Positions 1 through 5,794 of a stretch of 5,833 nucleotides of DNA are shown here, piece by piece. The notes beneath the pieces were generated by a model. That model saw only the letters and a list, made by a program, of their open reading frames with translations, was not told the origin of the DNA and ran no database searches. Source of the DNA: an uncultured Oscillospiraceae bacterium (GTDB lineage: Bacteria; Bacillota; Clostridia; Oscillospirales; Oscillospiraceae); assembly GCA_910588135.1 (NCBI GenBank), contig CAJUOT010000087.1, positions 1 through 5,833 of the forward strand, read 5' to 3'. Positions within the stretch are counted from its first letter, which is position 1. Each line of letters begins with the position of its first letter. The translations under genes were made by a program, and so were the position numbers.

Positions 1-328
1 AGTCCCATATCAGTTCACTCAAAATGACTTCTTCCACCTGCGCCTTGCAGGTGTTCATCAGACCTGCCCAGCACAGAGGGTCATGGGTTTTCAGTTCCTT
101 TGTTGCTCCGGCTGCTTTCGCCATCTCCGGCATCATCAGTTCCAAGCGTTTGCGGGCAGTCTGGTCGATTTCCAGCAGGTGCGTATGCAATGTCCCAGAC
201 AGCAGCAGGCTGTTGTAAAGCTCCGGCATATGCTCTTGAAGGTACTGTTTTCTCATACGGCCATACTTGCCAAGATTTTCGGTAACCGCTTCCGATAATC
301 CGACAGTGAGAATTTCGTAGTCACTCAT
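1..328 (-). CDS. tnpV: TnpV-like transposon-encoded protein, 3' end cut by window edge
   Basis: Reads 109 codons from ATG at 328 to the left edge with no stop, so only the extreme C-terminus is missing; TnpV-type proteins are usually about 110-130 aa. The recognisable core lies at residues 20-55: GKYGRMRKQYL, then PELYNSLLLSGTLHTHL, followed by a charged helical stretch (RLELMMPEMAKA) and an EEVILSELI tail. This order matches the TnpV family carried by Tn4451-like and other Clostridia mobile elements. Its biochemical role is not established; it is an accessory protein rather than the recombinase. An ATG at 334 also exists, but the GGAGGA ribosome binding site (341-336) lies only one base from it and seven from the ATG at 328, so 328 is preferred. 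The upstream minus frame stops with a TGA that overlaps the 334 ATG, suggesting former translational coupling. It marks this end of the window as mobile-element DNA. Confidence 0.85.
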   Translation of the reverse strand, partial: MSDYEILTVGLSEAVTENLGKYGRMRKQYLQEHMPELYNSLLLSGTLHTHLLEIDQTARKRLELMMPEMAKAAGATKELKTHDPLCWAGLMNTCKAQVEEVILSELIWD

Positions 329-330
329 TG

Positions 331-480
331 TCATTTCCTCCGTTTTGTAACAGCTTCGTCGGAGGTAACAGGGATGCTATGTCCTGCGTGTAGTGTCATT
401 CTTTATGAGAGGTTGGCATTGGAAAGTCCTTGTACTGCAAGGGCTTTCTCTAAAACTTCGGGATATTCTTTTTCTCGGGA
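331..480 (-). pseudogene. Possible remnant of the gene that preceded tnpV
   Basis: Reading the minus strand towards tnpV, a protein-like frame runs EKEYPEVLEKALAVQGLS, then NANLS and a TAA at 405-403. The same frame resumes one codon later with ATG (399-397) and gives a 22-codon stretch, MTLHAGHSIPVTSDEA then VTKRRK, ending in TGA (333-331) at the tnpV start. The stop overlapping tnpV and the plausible residue composition suggest the 3' end of a real gene interrupted by a nonsense codon. On its 5' side the frame enters DNA that codes on the opposite strand from about 492, so the rest of the gene is missing. I do not recognise the protein. Alternatively the stretch is non-coding and the hairpin at 422-448 only happens to read as KALAVQGLS. 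Confidence 0.3.
422..448. repeat. Inverted repeat / hairpin, 11-bp arms
   Basis: Arms GAAAGTCCTTG (422-432) and CAAGGGCTTTC (438-448) pair with one mismatch (a G-U pair in one RNA orientation) around the 5-base loop TACTG. There is no T-run on either side, so it is not a convincing terminator. It lies at the border between the tnpV side and the plus-strand unit, so a recombination or element-end role is possible but unproven. Confidence 0.55.
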
Positions 481-491
481 TAAGGCTGACA

Positions 492-725
492 CGGGATGGG
501 GACTCCCCTGCCTTCGCCGCCATGATGGAGGCGTATCAGAAAAAGACGGCCTCCCAGTCCTACCGGGACGCCGTCTCCGAAAAGTGCCGGGAGCTGCTGG
601 ACGGGATCGTGAAGCCTGTGATTGCGGTGCGGTATGTGGTGGCGCTGGGCAAACGGGGGTTGCTTTGGGGGCTGCTGCCGGACGCCATTTTGCCCAACGT
701 GCTGGAGGTGCACCATGCTGAATGA
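492..725 (+). pseudogene. Unrecognised protein, 5'-truncated; C-terminal 77 residues
   Basis: The frame starting RDGDSPAFAAMMEAYQKK runs 77 codons to TGA at 723-725 and looks genuinely coding: a charged helical first half (residues 9-35, including SYRDAVSEKCRELLDG) and a hydrophobic end (VIAVRYVVALGKRGLLWG, then LLPDAILPNVLE). The open frame can be extended left to GTG at 393, but that segment crosses the 422-448 hairpin, has no ribosome binding site and looks unlike the rest. The in-frame ATGs at 522 and 525 also lack one. The best reading is a gene that lost its 5' part at about 480-492. Its end overlaps the next gene by 11 bases and contains that gene's GGAGG site, so the two were an operon. 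I do not recognise the family. A short intact protein from an unusual start remains possible. Confidence 0.5.
704..708 (+). promoter_or_regulatory. Ribosome binding site fixing the 715 start
   Basis: GGAGG lies six bases before ATG 715. The open frame also extends up to an ATG at 622, but that ATG has no such site and the extra residues run through the better-looking frame of the upstream gene. The site therefore sets the start at 715. Confidence 0.75.
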
Positions 726-1578
726 ATGGCAGGAGTTTTTGGACTATACCGGGCCGGTGGTCTATAAAGCCAATAGCAAGAAAGATACCACTTGGCTGGG
801 ACGGTTCACCTTTGAGGCCCTGCGGGACTTCAGCGGGCTGTCTCGAATCCTGACCATCCTGGCCCGGGGATTCCTGTTCCACAGCCCGGATGGAGCGGCG
901 CTGGATGGTGAACCCAGGGGGCAGATGGACTATGCCCGCCGGGGGCTGTGTGCCTGGTGCAGTGTGCCTGAGCGGGCAGGGTCGAAGCCGGAGTGGCAGT
1001 ATCGGACGGGGTTCGGCTCACTCCACAGGGAATTTCCGGCGCTGGTGGCCGACGATGGCCGGGGATGGTTTTGCCGGCACTTTCATGCGGCGATGGCCTT
1101 TGTCCAGAACAATCCGAAGGTGGTGCGGAAAGCGTATTCCGAGACCGCCGGGGAGTTGGACAAAAAATTCGACGCAGAGTGGCGCAAAAAGGTGCGGCAG
1201 TTTCAGATGCCGCTGTTTTCCTCCGACGCGGACGCCGCGTGGGTCATCCGCTTTGACGATGTGATCGCCGACGCGCTGGAATTGGGGCCGCTGCGTCGGA
1301 GTACCTTTGATTTGCCTGATAACCTGTTGGCAAAAATCGAAATGGCAAAACCACCGAAACTGCCCGTCGAGGTAATCCAAACGCTTATTGCCTACTATGC
1401 CGCCAACAGGCCGGAGGATAGTGAGTGGGTGGTGCTGCCGGTGGCGAATTTCGACTGCTGGTTCGGCGACACCAACTTTGGACGGAAGTATCTCAGCCAG
1501 ATCCCGGAGGGGATCATCCAGCGGAGCAGCAGCTTCGGCATCAGCCGGTACCGGGTGCTGCCAGAATTTCTGCCGTAA
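715..1578 (+). CDS. Uncharacterised 287-aa protein
   Basis: A complete gene with GGAGG six bases before its ATG, TAA at 1576-1578 and an intrinsic terminator starting 6 bases later; these signals together make it convincing. I do not recognise the family. It begins MLNEWQEFLDYTGPVVY and has an N-terminal aromatic/hydrophobic block (residues 26-55), a middle part rich in Trp, Cys, His and Arg (residues 75-125, including RRGLCAWCSV and GWFCRHFHAAM), a charged helical stretch (residues 135-165) and a mixed C-terminal half ending in SRYRVLPEFLP. No signal peptide is seen and there is no clear membrane span, so it is probably cytoplasmic. Cys79, Cys82, Cys120, His122 and His124 could bind metal, but no standard zinc motif is evident. 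It overlaps the truncated upstream frame by 11 bases and was probably co-translated with it. Its place beside a restriction system and tnpV suggests mobile-element accessory or defence cargo; that is inference. Confidence 0.8.
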   Translation: MLNEWQEFLDYTGPVVYKANSKKDTTWLGRFTFEALRDFSGLSRILTILARGFLFHSPDGAALDGEPRGQMDYARRGLCAWCSVPERAGSKPEWQYRTGFGSLHREFPALVADDGRGWFCRHFHAAMAFVQNNPKVVRKAYSETAGELDKKFDAEWRKKVRQFQMPLFSSDADAAWVIRFDDVIADALELGPLRRSTFDLPDNLLAKIEMAKPPKLPVEVIQTLIAYYAANRPEDSEWVVLPVANFDCWFGDTNFGRKYLSQIPEGIIQRSSSFGISRYRVLPEFLP

Positions 1579-1583
1579 CAGGA

Positions 1584-1625
1584 CAGACGGCTGGGCCAGG
1601 AAATGGCCCAACCGCCTGCTCTTTT
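1584..1625 (+). terminator. Intrinsic terminator of the plus-strand unit
   Basis: A 7-bp stem, TGGGCCA / TGGCCCA, closes on the loop GGAAA. Two 3-bp stem extensions (CGG/CCG and CAG/CTG) follow across single mismatches, and CTCTTTT comes directly after the 3' arm. It begins 6 bases after the stop of the 287-aa gene. No T-run is present on the opposite strand, so it acts on plus-strand transcripts. Confidence 0.75.
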
Positions 1626-1629
1626 CAAC

Positions 1630-1648
1630 GAGGCCCACAAACGGCCTC
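1630..1648. repeat. Short hairpin between convergent genes
   Basis: GAGGCC (1630-1635) pairs with GGCCTC (1643-1648) over a 7-base loop. It lies about 40 bases past the stop of the minus-strand DUF6809-like gene and could be its terminator, but in that direction it is followed by GTTGAAAAG, which is not a proper T-run. Confidence 0.4.
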
Positions 1649-1680
1649 ACGGTGGTTAACAAGGGGCGCGCTGGGACGGG

Positions 1681-1696
1681 GAGGTGTTAACCCCTC
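1681..1696. repeat. 16-bp near-palindrome over the DUF6809-like stop codon
   Basis: GAGGTGTTAACCCCTC reads the same on both strands apart from one mismatched pair. It contains GTTAAC (1686-1691) and the minus-strand TAA stop at 1689-1687. A second GTTAAC lies at 1655-1660. This could be a protein-binding site or chance. Confidence 0.3.
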
Positions 1697-2019
1697 TCTG
1701 GGAGCTTCCATCGCTCCTGCGGCGCGACACGGGCATCCCACCCGGTCTGATCTGACCGGGTGGGACGCCCGTGTTCTGGGTAGCTGATCAGTTCATTAGC
1801 CAGCTGCCAGGCCAGCCGGAAGCCGCAGACGAAGCTGTCCATGGACAGTTCCTCTGCCAGACGATCCTTTGCGTCAATGAGACGGAGAACCATCTTCCGC
1901 TCCGGCTTGTCCAGTTTTAGAATAAGCTGCTTATGGAGGACTTCGATTTCCGTGCGGGTGTCCGCCGCCTGGGGCGGCGTGTAGAAGCTGTCATATAGGG
2001 CTGTCAGGGTCTTGTTCAT
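1687..2019 (-). CDS. DUF6809-like small protein, 110 aa
   Basis: The ATG at 2019 has GGAGG (2031-2027) seven bases upstream, a clear start; the frame stays open further up to 2160 but without a ribosome binding site. Residues 1-80 form a small helical protein: MNKTLTALYDSFYTPP, then TEIEVLHKQLILKL, then a helix ending AEELSMDSFVCGFRLAWQL. The charged helices followed by FxxGFRLx are what I associate with DUF6809, a small family of unknown function frequent in Clostridia genomes and their mobile elements. From residue 82 the sequence changes character (GRPTRSDQTGWDARV, then WKLPERG) because it runs through the 21-bp inverted repeat at 1727-1774. The tail therefore looks added, by insertion or loss of the original stop. 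It follows hsdR on the same strand after a 156-base gap with no obvious promoter, so read-through from hsdR is possible. Confidence 0.75.
   Translation of the reverse strand: MNKTLTALYDSFYTPPQAADTRTEIEVLHKQLILKLDKPERKMVLRLIDAKDRLAEELSMDSFVCGFRLAWQLANELISYPEHGRPTRSDQTGWDARVAPQERWKLPERG
1727..1774. repeat. 21-bp near-perfect inverted repeat, 6-base loop
   Basis: The arms 1727-1747 and 1754-1774 match with a single mismatch around the loop TGATCT; key blocks are ACACGGGC / GCCCGTGT and CCCACCCGGTC / GACCGGGTGGG. The structure would be very stable on either strand. No T-run follows in either direction, so it is not a standard intrinsic terminator. It lies inside the coding frame of the DUF6809-like gene (codons 82-98). 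A REP-like element, a small insertion or a recombination site are candidates. Confidence 0.85.
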
Positions 2020-2126
2020 GCTATCGCCTCCTTGTGGCACAAACATATACCACAGGTTGGCGGGGAAAGCTACTAAAACTTTTTGCGAAACTCCCTTACT
2101 TGTTGGATGCGTCTTGTTGATATAGT

Positions 2127-2176
2127 TCCTCTGAGGATTCTTTGGTGGAGTACTCCACATTCAAAGCTACAGCTTT
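2127..2176. repeat. Three short palindromes after hsdR
   Basis: In the gap (2020-2175) between hsdR and the DUF6809-like gene lie TCCTCTGAGGA (2127-2137, odd centre), the perfect 14-bp palindrome GTGGAGTACTCCAC (2145-2158), and AAAGCT/AGCTTT around AC (2163-2176, touching the hsdR stop). None is followed by a T-run, so they do not make a clear terminator; operator or RNA-stabilising roles are possible. I see no convincing promoter in the rest of the gap. Confidence 0.5.
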
Positions 2177-5100
2177 CAGCCAACTGCCATTACATTGTCC
2201 GTCCACATTTCGCACTGGCTCATAACGGTCTGCACCGCGTCCTCCATCCCTTCCGGCGGGTATTTATGCTTTTTCAAAAGACGCTTCACCAGCCGCCGCA
2301 TCCCAGCCCGGGCGCTCTCTTTCTTCTGCCAGTCGATGGTGCGGTTTTGTCGCAGAAGGTCAGTCAGCTCTTTGGTGATGGCGATCAGTTCCTCGTGCTC
2401 GTAAAAATCCTTGATCGCCTGGGGCTTTGTCAATGCGTCGTAAAACGCCAATTCCTCGGCGTTCAGCCCCAGCGCCTCACCCTCCGCGTTGGCCTGGGCG
2501 ATGTCCCGCGCCAGCTTCAGCAGTTCCTGGATGACCTCCTCGTTTGTCAGCATTCCGTTGAGGTAGCGGTTCATCACGCCCTGGATGATTTCGCTGAATT
2601 TTTCAGACTTCACCACATTGGTTCGGCGGAAGACAGATACCTGCTCCGCAATCAGCTTCTTCAACAGCTCAATGGCCAGATTCTTCTCCTTCATATTGGC
2701 CACTTCTTCCAGGAACTTTGGGTCAAACAGGGAAAATTCCGTCCCCACATCGGAAAACAGATTGATGACCCCTTCGCTTTTGATGCTGTGCTTCAAAAGC
2801 TCGTTGATCTTTGCGTTGACCTCCGGCAGTGTAAATTTTTCGCCCGCCCCGCCCATGGTGAGCCGGACAACCATTGTCCTGACCGCCTCAAAAAAGGCGC
2901 ACTCAAGGCGGGTTCTTTCATCCACCATGCTGCCGCACAGCGAAAGGGCCTGCCGGAGTAGCAGCGCCTCTTTGATGAAAATATTGTGGGTTTTCTCTTT
3001 GTCCGGCAATTCATTTTCCGCAACCCGTTTGCCCAACAGGAAATTGACGCCGCCGCTGATGACTTTGGCCCGCTCCAAATCCGTCCCGGAAACGAACGCC
3101 AAATAGTCAAAGCCATGGAACAGGTCACGGCAGACGGACAGCTTCTCCAAAAACTTCGGGTATGCCGCACGGCCTACATCGGGATCGCCGTAATTCTTCT
3201 TGTCCCGGCCAGTGTAGTCACTCATAGCCTGCTTCAGCGCCTGGGCGATACCCACATAGTCCACCACCAGTCCGCCCTCTTTATCCCCAAACACCCGGTT
3301 GACCCGGGCGATGGCCTGCATCAAGTTGTGCCCGGCCATGGGCTTATAGACGTACATGGTGGCCAGCGATGGTACGTCAAACCCGGTCAGCCACATATCC
3401 ACCACGATGGCGATTTTCATGGGGGAGCCGTTGTCTTTAAATTTCCGGGCCAGCTCCTCCTTGTGGGCCTTGTTGCCGATGATTTGCCGCCACTCCTCCG
3501 GGTCGTTGTTGCCCTGGGTCATCACCACCCCCACTTTTTCCGTCCACGCGGGGCGCAGCTCCAGGATACGTTTGTAGATCTTCATGGCAATGGGGCGGGA
3601 ATATGCTACAATCATGGCCTTTCCCGTCAGCAGATTGGCCCGGTAGTTCTCATAGTGATCCAAAATGTCGTTGACCAGCGATTCAATCGTGGTATCCGAG
3701 CCCAGGATGGCCTCCATCTGCCCCAGCTCTTTTTTGCTCTGCTCGATCACATAGGGGTCCGCATTCTGGGCCATCAGGTCATACTCCGCGTCGATCAGGC
3801 GCAGTGTCGCCTCGTCCAGCTTCAGATGGATCACCCGGCTTTCGTAGTACACCGGACGGGTGGCTCCGTCCTCCACAGCCTGGGTCATGTCGTATATGTC
3901 GATGTAGTCCCCAAACACCTCCCGGGTGCTGCGATCCTTGGAGGAAATGGGCGTCCCGGTGAAGCCAATAAAGGTGGCATTGGGCAGATTGTCCCGGATG
4001 ATGCGGGCGGTGCCAATGACAGTGCGGGCCTCTATCTCGCCGTTCTCCTTTCGCCGGGCGACAACCTTCTCCGTCAGCCCGTACTGCCCCCGGTGGGCCT
4101 CGTCCGCCATCACCACGATATTTCGCCGCTCGGAAAGCGGCCCGTCCCCCTCCTCAAACTTCTGCATGGTAGTAAAAATAATCCCGTTGGCCTGGCGTCC
4201 CGCCAGCAATTCCTTCAAATGTTGGCGGCTCTGGGCCTGCTGGGGCGTCTGGCGCAGGAAGTCCCGGCACCGGGCAAACTGGCCGTAGAGCTGGTCGTCC
4301 AGATCGTTTCGGTCGGTGATGACCACGATGGTGGGGCTGTCCAGCGCTGTTTGCAAACCGTGGGCATAGAACACCATGGACAGCGATTTCCCGCTGCCCT
4401 GGGTGTGCCAGAACACGCCGCCCTTGCCATCCGTTGCCGTGGCCTTCACCGTGGAGTCCACGGCTTTTTTCACGGCAAAATATTGGTGGTAACCCGCCAG
4501 GATTTTGAACGTCTTTTCCCCGTCCACATTGAAGCAGATGAAGTTTTTCAGGATATCCAAAAACCGCCGCTTTTCAAACAGCCCCTCAAAAAATGTATCG
4601 AACTGGGCGTATTGCGTATTCTCGTAGTCCCCGTCAGTGGTTTTCCAAGCCATAAACCGATCCTCGCCAGAGGTGATCGTTCCAGCCTTGGAGGTGGTCA
4701 GGTCGCTCATGACGCACACAGCGTTGTAGATGAACATAGATGGGATCTCGTGCATATAGTTGCGCAGCTGGCGGTAGGCGGCGGAGGCGTCCGTCTCCTG
4801 GCGGGAGGGGGATTTCAGCTCTACCACCACCAGGGGAAGGCCATTGACAAACAGGATCACATCCGGGCGTTTCTCCGAGTTTTCAATGAATGTCCACTGG
4901 TTGGCTACGGTGAAGTCGTTGTTGTCCGGGTTGCCATAGTCGATCAGATAGACCAGGGTGTGCTGCTCCTGTCCGTCCTCAAAATATCGGACGGGCACGC
5001 CATTTTGCAGGCAATCCGTGAATACCATATTCTTTTGGAGCAGGGAGCCGTCCTCAAAGTTTTTCAGCTTGTACACCGCTTCGGTGATGGCTTCTTCCGG

Positions 5101-5268
5101 CAGGTTGCGGTTGATGCGGCGCAGAGCGGGGAGAAGTGCGTCCTCGTACAGCGGGGAGTGGTAGTCCCGTTCCACGTCGGGGCCGTATAAGTAGTTGTAG
5201 TCCAACCGTTCCTGGAAAAGCTGGAGGATGGCGTTTTCGTAGTGGGATTCGGTGAAATTAGTGGACAT
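2176..5268 (-). CDS. hsdR: Type I restriction enzyme R (endonuclease/translocase) subunit
   Basis: A complete 1030-aa HsdR. This subunit joins the HsdM/HsdS methyltransferase, translocates DNA using ATP and cuts unmodified DNA far from the recognition site. Residues 1 to ~210 are the HsdR N-terminal nuclease domain with the PD-(D/E)xK site: D136 in RPDVILF and E150-x-K152 in VVVELKS. The SF2 helicase motor spans about 255-660: motif I HTQGSGKS (288-295), Ia VVITDRNDLDDQ, DEAH box ADEAHRG (388-394), motif III GFTGTP (435-440), motif IV MIVAYSR (552-558), motif V TGFDVP (628-633) and motif VI QAIARVNR (651-658). Residues ~670-1030 match the usual helical C-terminal region (DUF3387-like) that contacts the methylase. 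All catalytic residues are present and there is no frameshift, so the subunit should be active if M and S exist. ATG 5268 has GGGGG (5280-5276) seven bases upstream. It lies 13 bases after the HEPN-like gene, implying one transcript. hsdM and hsdS are not in view. Confidence 0.97.
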   Translation of the reverse strand: MSTNFTESHYENAILQLFQERLDYNYLYGPDVERDYHSPLYEDALLPALRRINRNLPEEAITEAVYKLKNFEDGSLLQKNMVFTDCLQNGVPVRYFEDGQEQHTLVYLIDYGNPDNNDFTVANQWTFIENSEKRPDVILFVNGLPLVVVELKSPSRQETDASAAYRQLRNYMHEIPSMFIYNAVCVMSDLTTSKAGTITSGEDRFMAWKTTDGDYENTQYAQFDTFFEGLFEKRRFLDILKNFICFNVDGEKTFKILAGYHQYFAVKKAVDSTVKATATDGKGGVFWHTQGSGKSLSMVFYAHGLQTALDSPTIVVITDRNDLDDQLYGQFARCRDFLRQTPQQAQSRQHLKELLAGRQANGIIFTTMQKFEEGDGPLSERRNIVVMADEAHRGQYGLTEKVVARRKENGEIEARTVIGTARIIRDNLPNATFIGFTGTPISSKDRSTREVFGDYIDIYDMTQAVEDGATRPVYYESRVIHLKLDEATLRLIDAEYDLMAQNADPYVIEQSKKELGQMEAILGSDTTIESLVNDILDHYENYRANLLTGKAMIVAYSRPIAMKIYKRILELRPAWTEKVGVVMTQGNNDPEEWRQIIGNKAHKEELARKFKDNGSPMKIAIVVDMWLTGFDVPSLATMYVYKPMAGHNLMQAIARVNRVFGDKEGGLVVDYVGIAQALKQAMSDYTGRDKKNYGDPDVGRAAYPKFLEKLSVCRDLFHGFDYLAFVSGTDLERAKVISGGVNFLLGKRVAENELPDKEKTHNIFIKEALLLRQALSLCGSMVDERTRLECAFFEAVRTMVVRLTMGGAGEKFTLPEVNAKINELLKHSIKSEGVINLFSDVGTEFSLFDPKFLEEVANMKEKNLAIELLKKLIAEQVSVFRRTNVVKSEKFSEIIQGVMNRYLNGMLTNEEVIQELLKLARDIAQANAEGEALGLNAEELAFYDALTKPQAIKDFYEHEELIAITKELTDLLRQNRTIDWQKKESARAGMRRLVKRLLKKHKYPPEGMEDAVQTVMSQCEMWTDNVMAVG

Positions 5269-5281
5269 AACTACGCCCCCT

Positions 5282-5794
5282 TTATTGACATGAATTCAGC
5301 CTTTCAAGCTTCTCGGCCTCTTTGCAAATATTGATTATTGTAATGTGAGTATCTGAAAAGTCAAGTTGATCGGAATTTAAGATATAGAATTGTTCAGCTG
5401 CTCCGCATATTCCCGCGCAAAGTTCTTCAACATTGATGCGAATATATTGTTTCTTATCATTTTCATCACTCCATGTTGATCCAAAACAACTACAACCATC
5501 AATACATAATTCAAATTGATCTATTGGAATTCCTTCTGCATTGCCAGCGTGAAGGAATGCACAGCGTAGTTTATAGCACATTTCCCCAGTAAATTGCGGA
5601 TACTCTTTTTCATTCGGGCTATAGAATTGAGATACATAATCATCAAACCACTTAATATATCGCTCTCTTACTTTTTGAATATTTGGATATGCTAATTTTC
5701 CACAAATATCTGGAAAAGTTAAAGCTAATGAAAGGGCAGCAAGGTAAGCCTTTGCTTCAATGGATCTTTTTATATCACATATTTTATCAATCAT
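5282..5794 (-). CDS. HEPN-like small protein upstream of hsdR
   Basis: A 170-aa protein from ATG 5794, which has GGGAG (5806-5802) seven bases before it; an in-frame TTG at 5812 would add six residues but would place that site inside the coding region. It is probably all-helical at the start: residues 5-35 include DIKRSIEAKAYLAALSLALT and then FPDICGK; residues 38-58 include RYIKWFDDYV. Residues 71-85 (EMCYKLRCAFLHAGN) contain R77-x4-H82, the spacing of the RNase motif in HEPN domains. The second half has several cysteines (C97, C101, C103) and a charged helical end. I know similar sequences only as unnamed hypothetical proteins; a HEPN-type RNase or nucleotide-associated toxin is inference. 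The gene ends 13 bases before hsdR and is probably co-transcribed with it. It is strikingly AT-rich compared with hsdR, which points to separate acquisition. Its promoter, if it has its own, is at or beyond the right edge. Confidence 0.88.
   Translation of the reverse strand: MIDKICDIKRSIEAKAYLAALSLALTFPDICGKLAYPNIQKVRERYIKWFDDYVSQFYSPNEKEYPQFTGEMCYKLRCAFLHAGNAEGIPIDQFELCIDGCSCFGSTWSDENDKKQYIRINVEELCAGICGAAEQFYILNSDQLDFSDTHITIINICKEAEKLERLNSCQ

Noticed and set aside
622..714. N-terminal extension of the 287-aa gene to ATG 622
   Set aside because: No ribosome binding site at 622; the extension overlaps the better frame of the upstream gene, while ATG 715 has an ideal GGAGG.
481..882. Upstream part of a 159-codon minus-strand frame ending at 403
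   Set aside because: Above about 480 it is antisense to plus-strand coding sequence and low-complexity Pro/Arg/Gln-rich; only the last ~25 codons look protein-like and these are reported as a possible remnant.
1018..1662. 214-codon minus-strand frame opposite the 287-aa gene
   Set aside because: It would run through the plus-strand terminator stem, lacks a ribosome binding site, and competes with a plus-strand gene that has good start and stop signals.
2020..2160. N-terminal extension of the DUF6809-like gene to ATG 2160
   Set aside because: Includes the palindromes behind hsdR and has no ribosome binding site; ATG 2019 has GGAGG at seven bases and starts where the family normally starts.
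2083..2961. 292-codon plus-strand frame over the 3' part of hsdR
   Set aside because: Antisense shadow of hsdR with no start signals or family resemblance; begins in the non-coding gap.
2986..5190. 734-codon open frame on the plus strand, antisense to hsdR
   Set aside because: It mirrors the GC-rich hsdR codons, is full of His/Val/Leu/Gly runs typical of antisense frames, has no ribosome binding site and no recognisable domain. hsdR on the other strand has all expected motifs.
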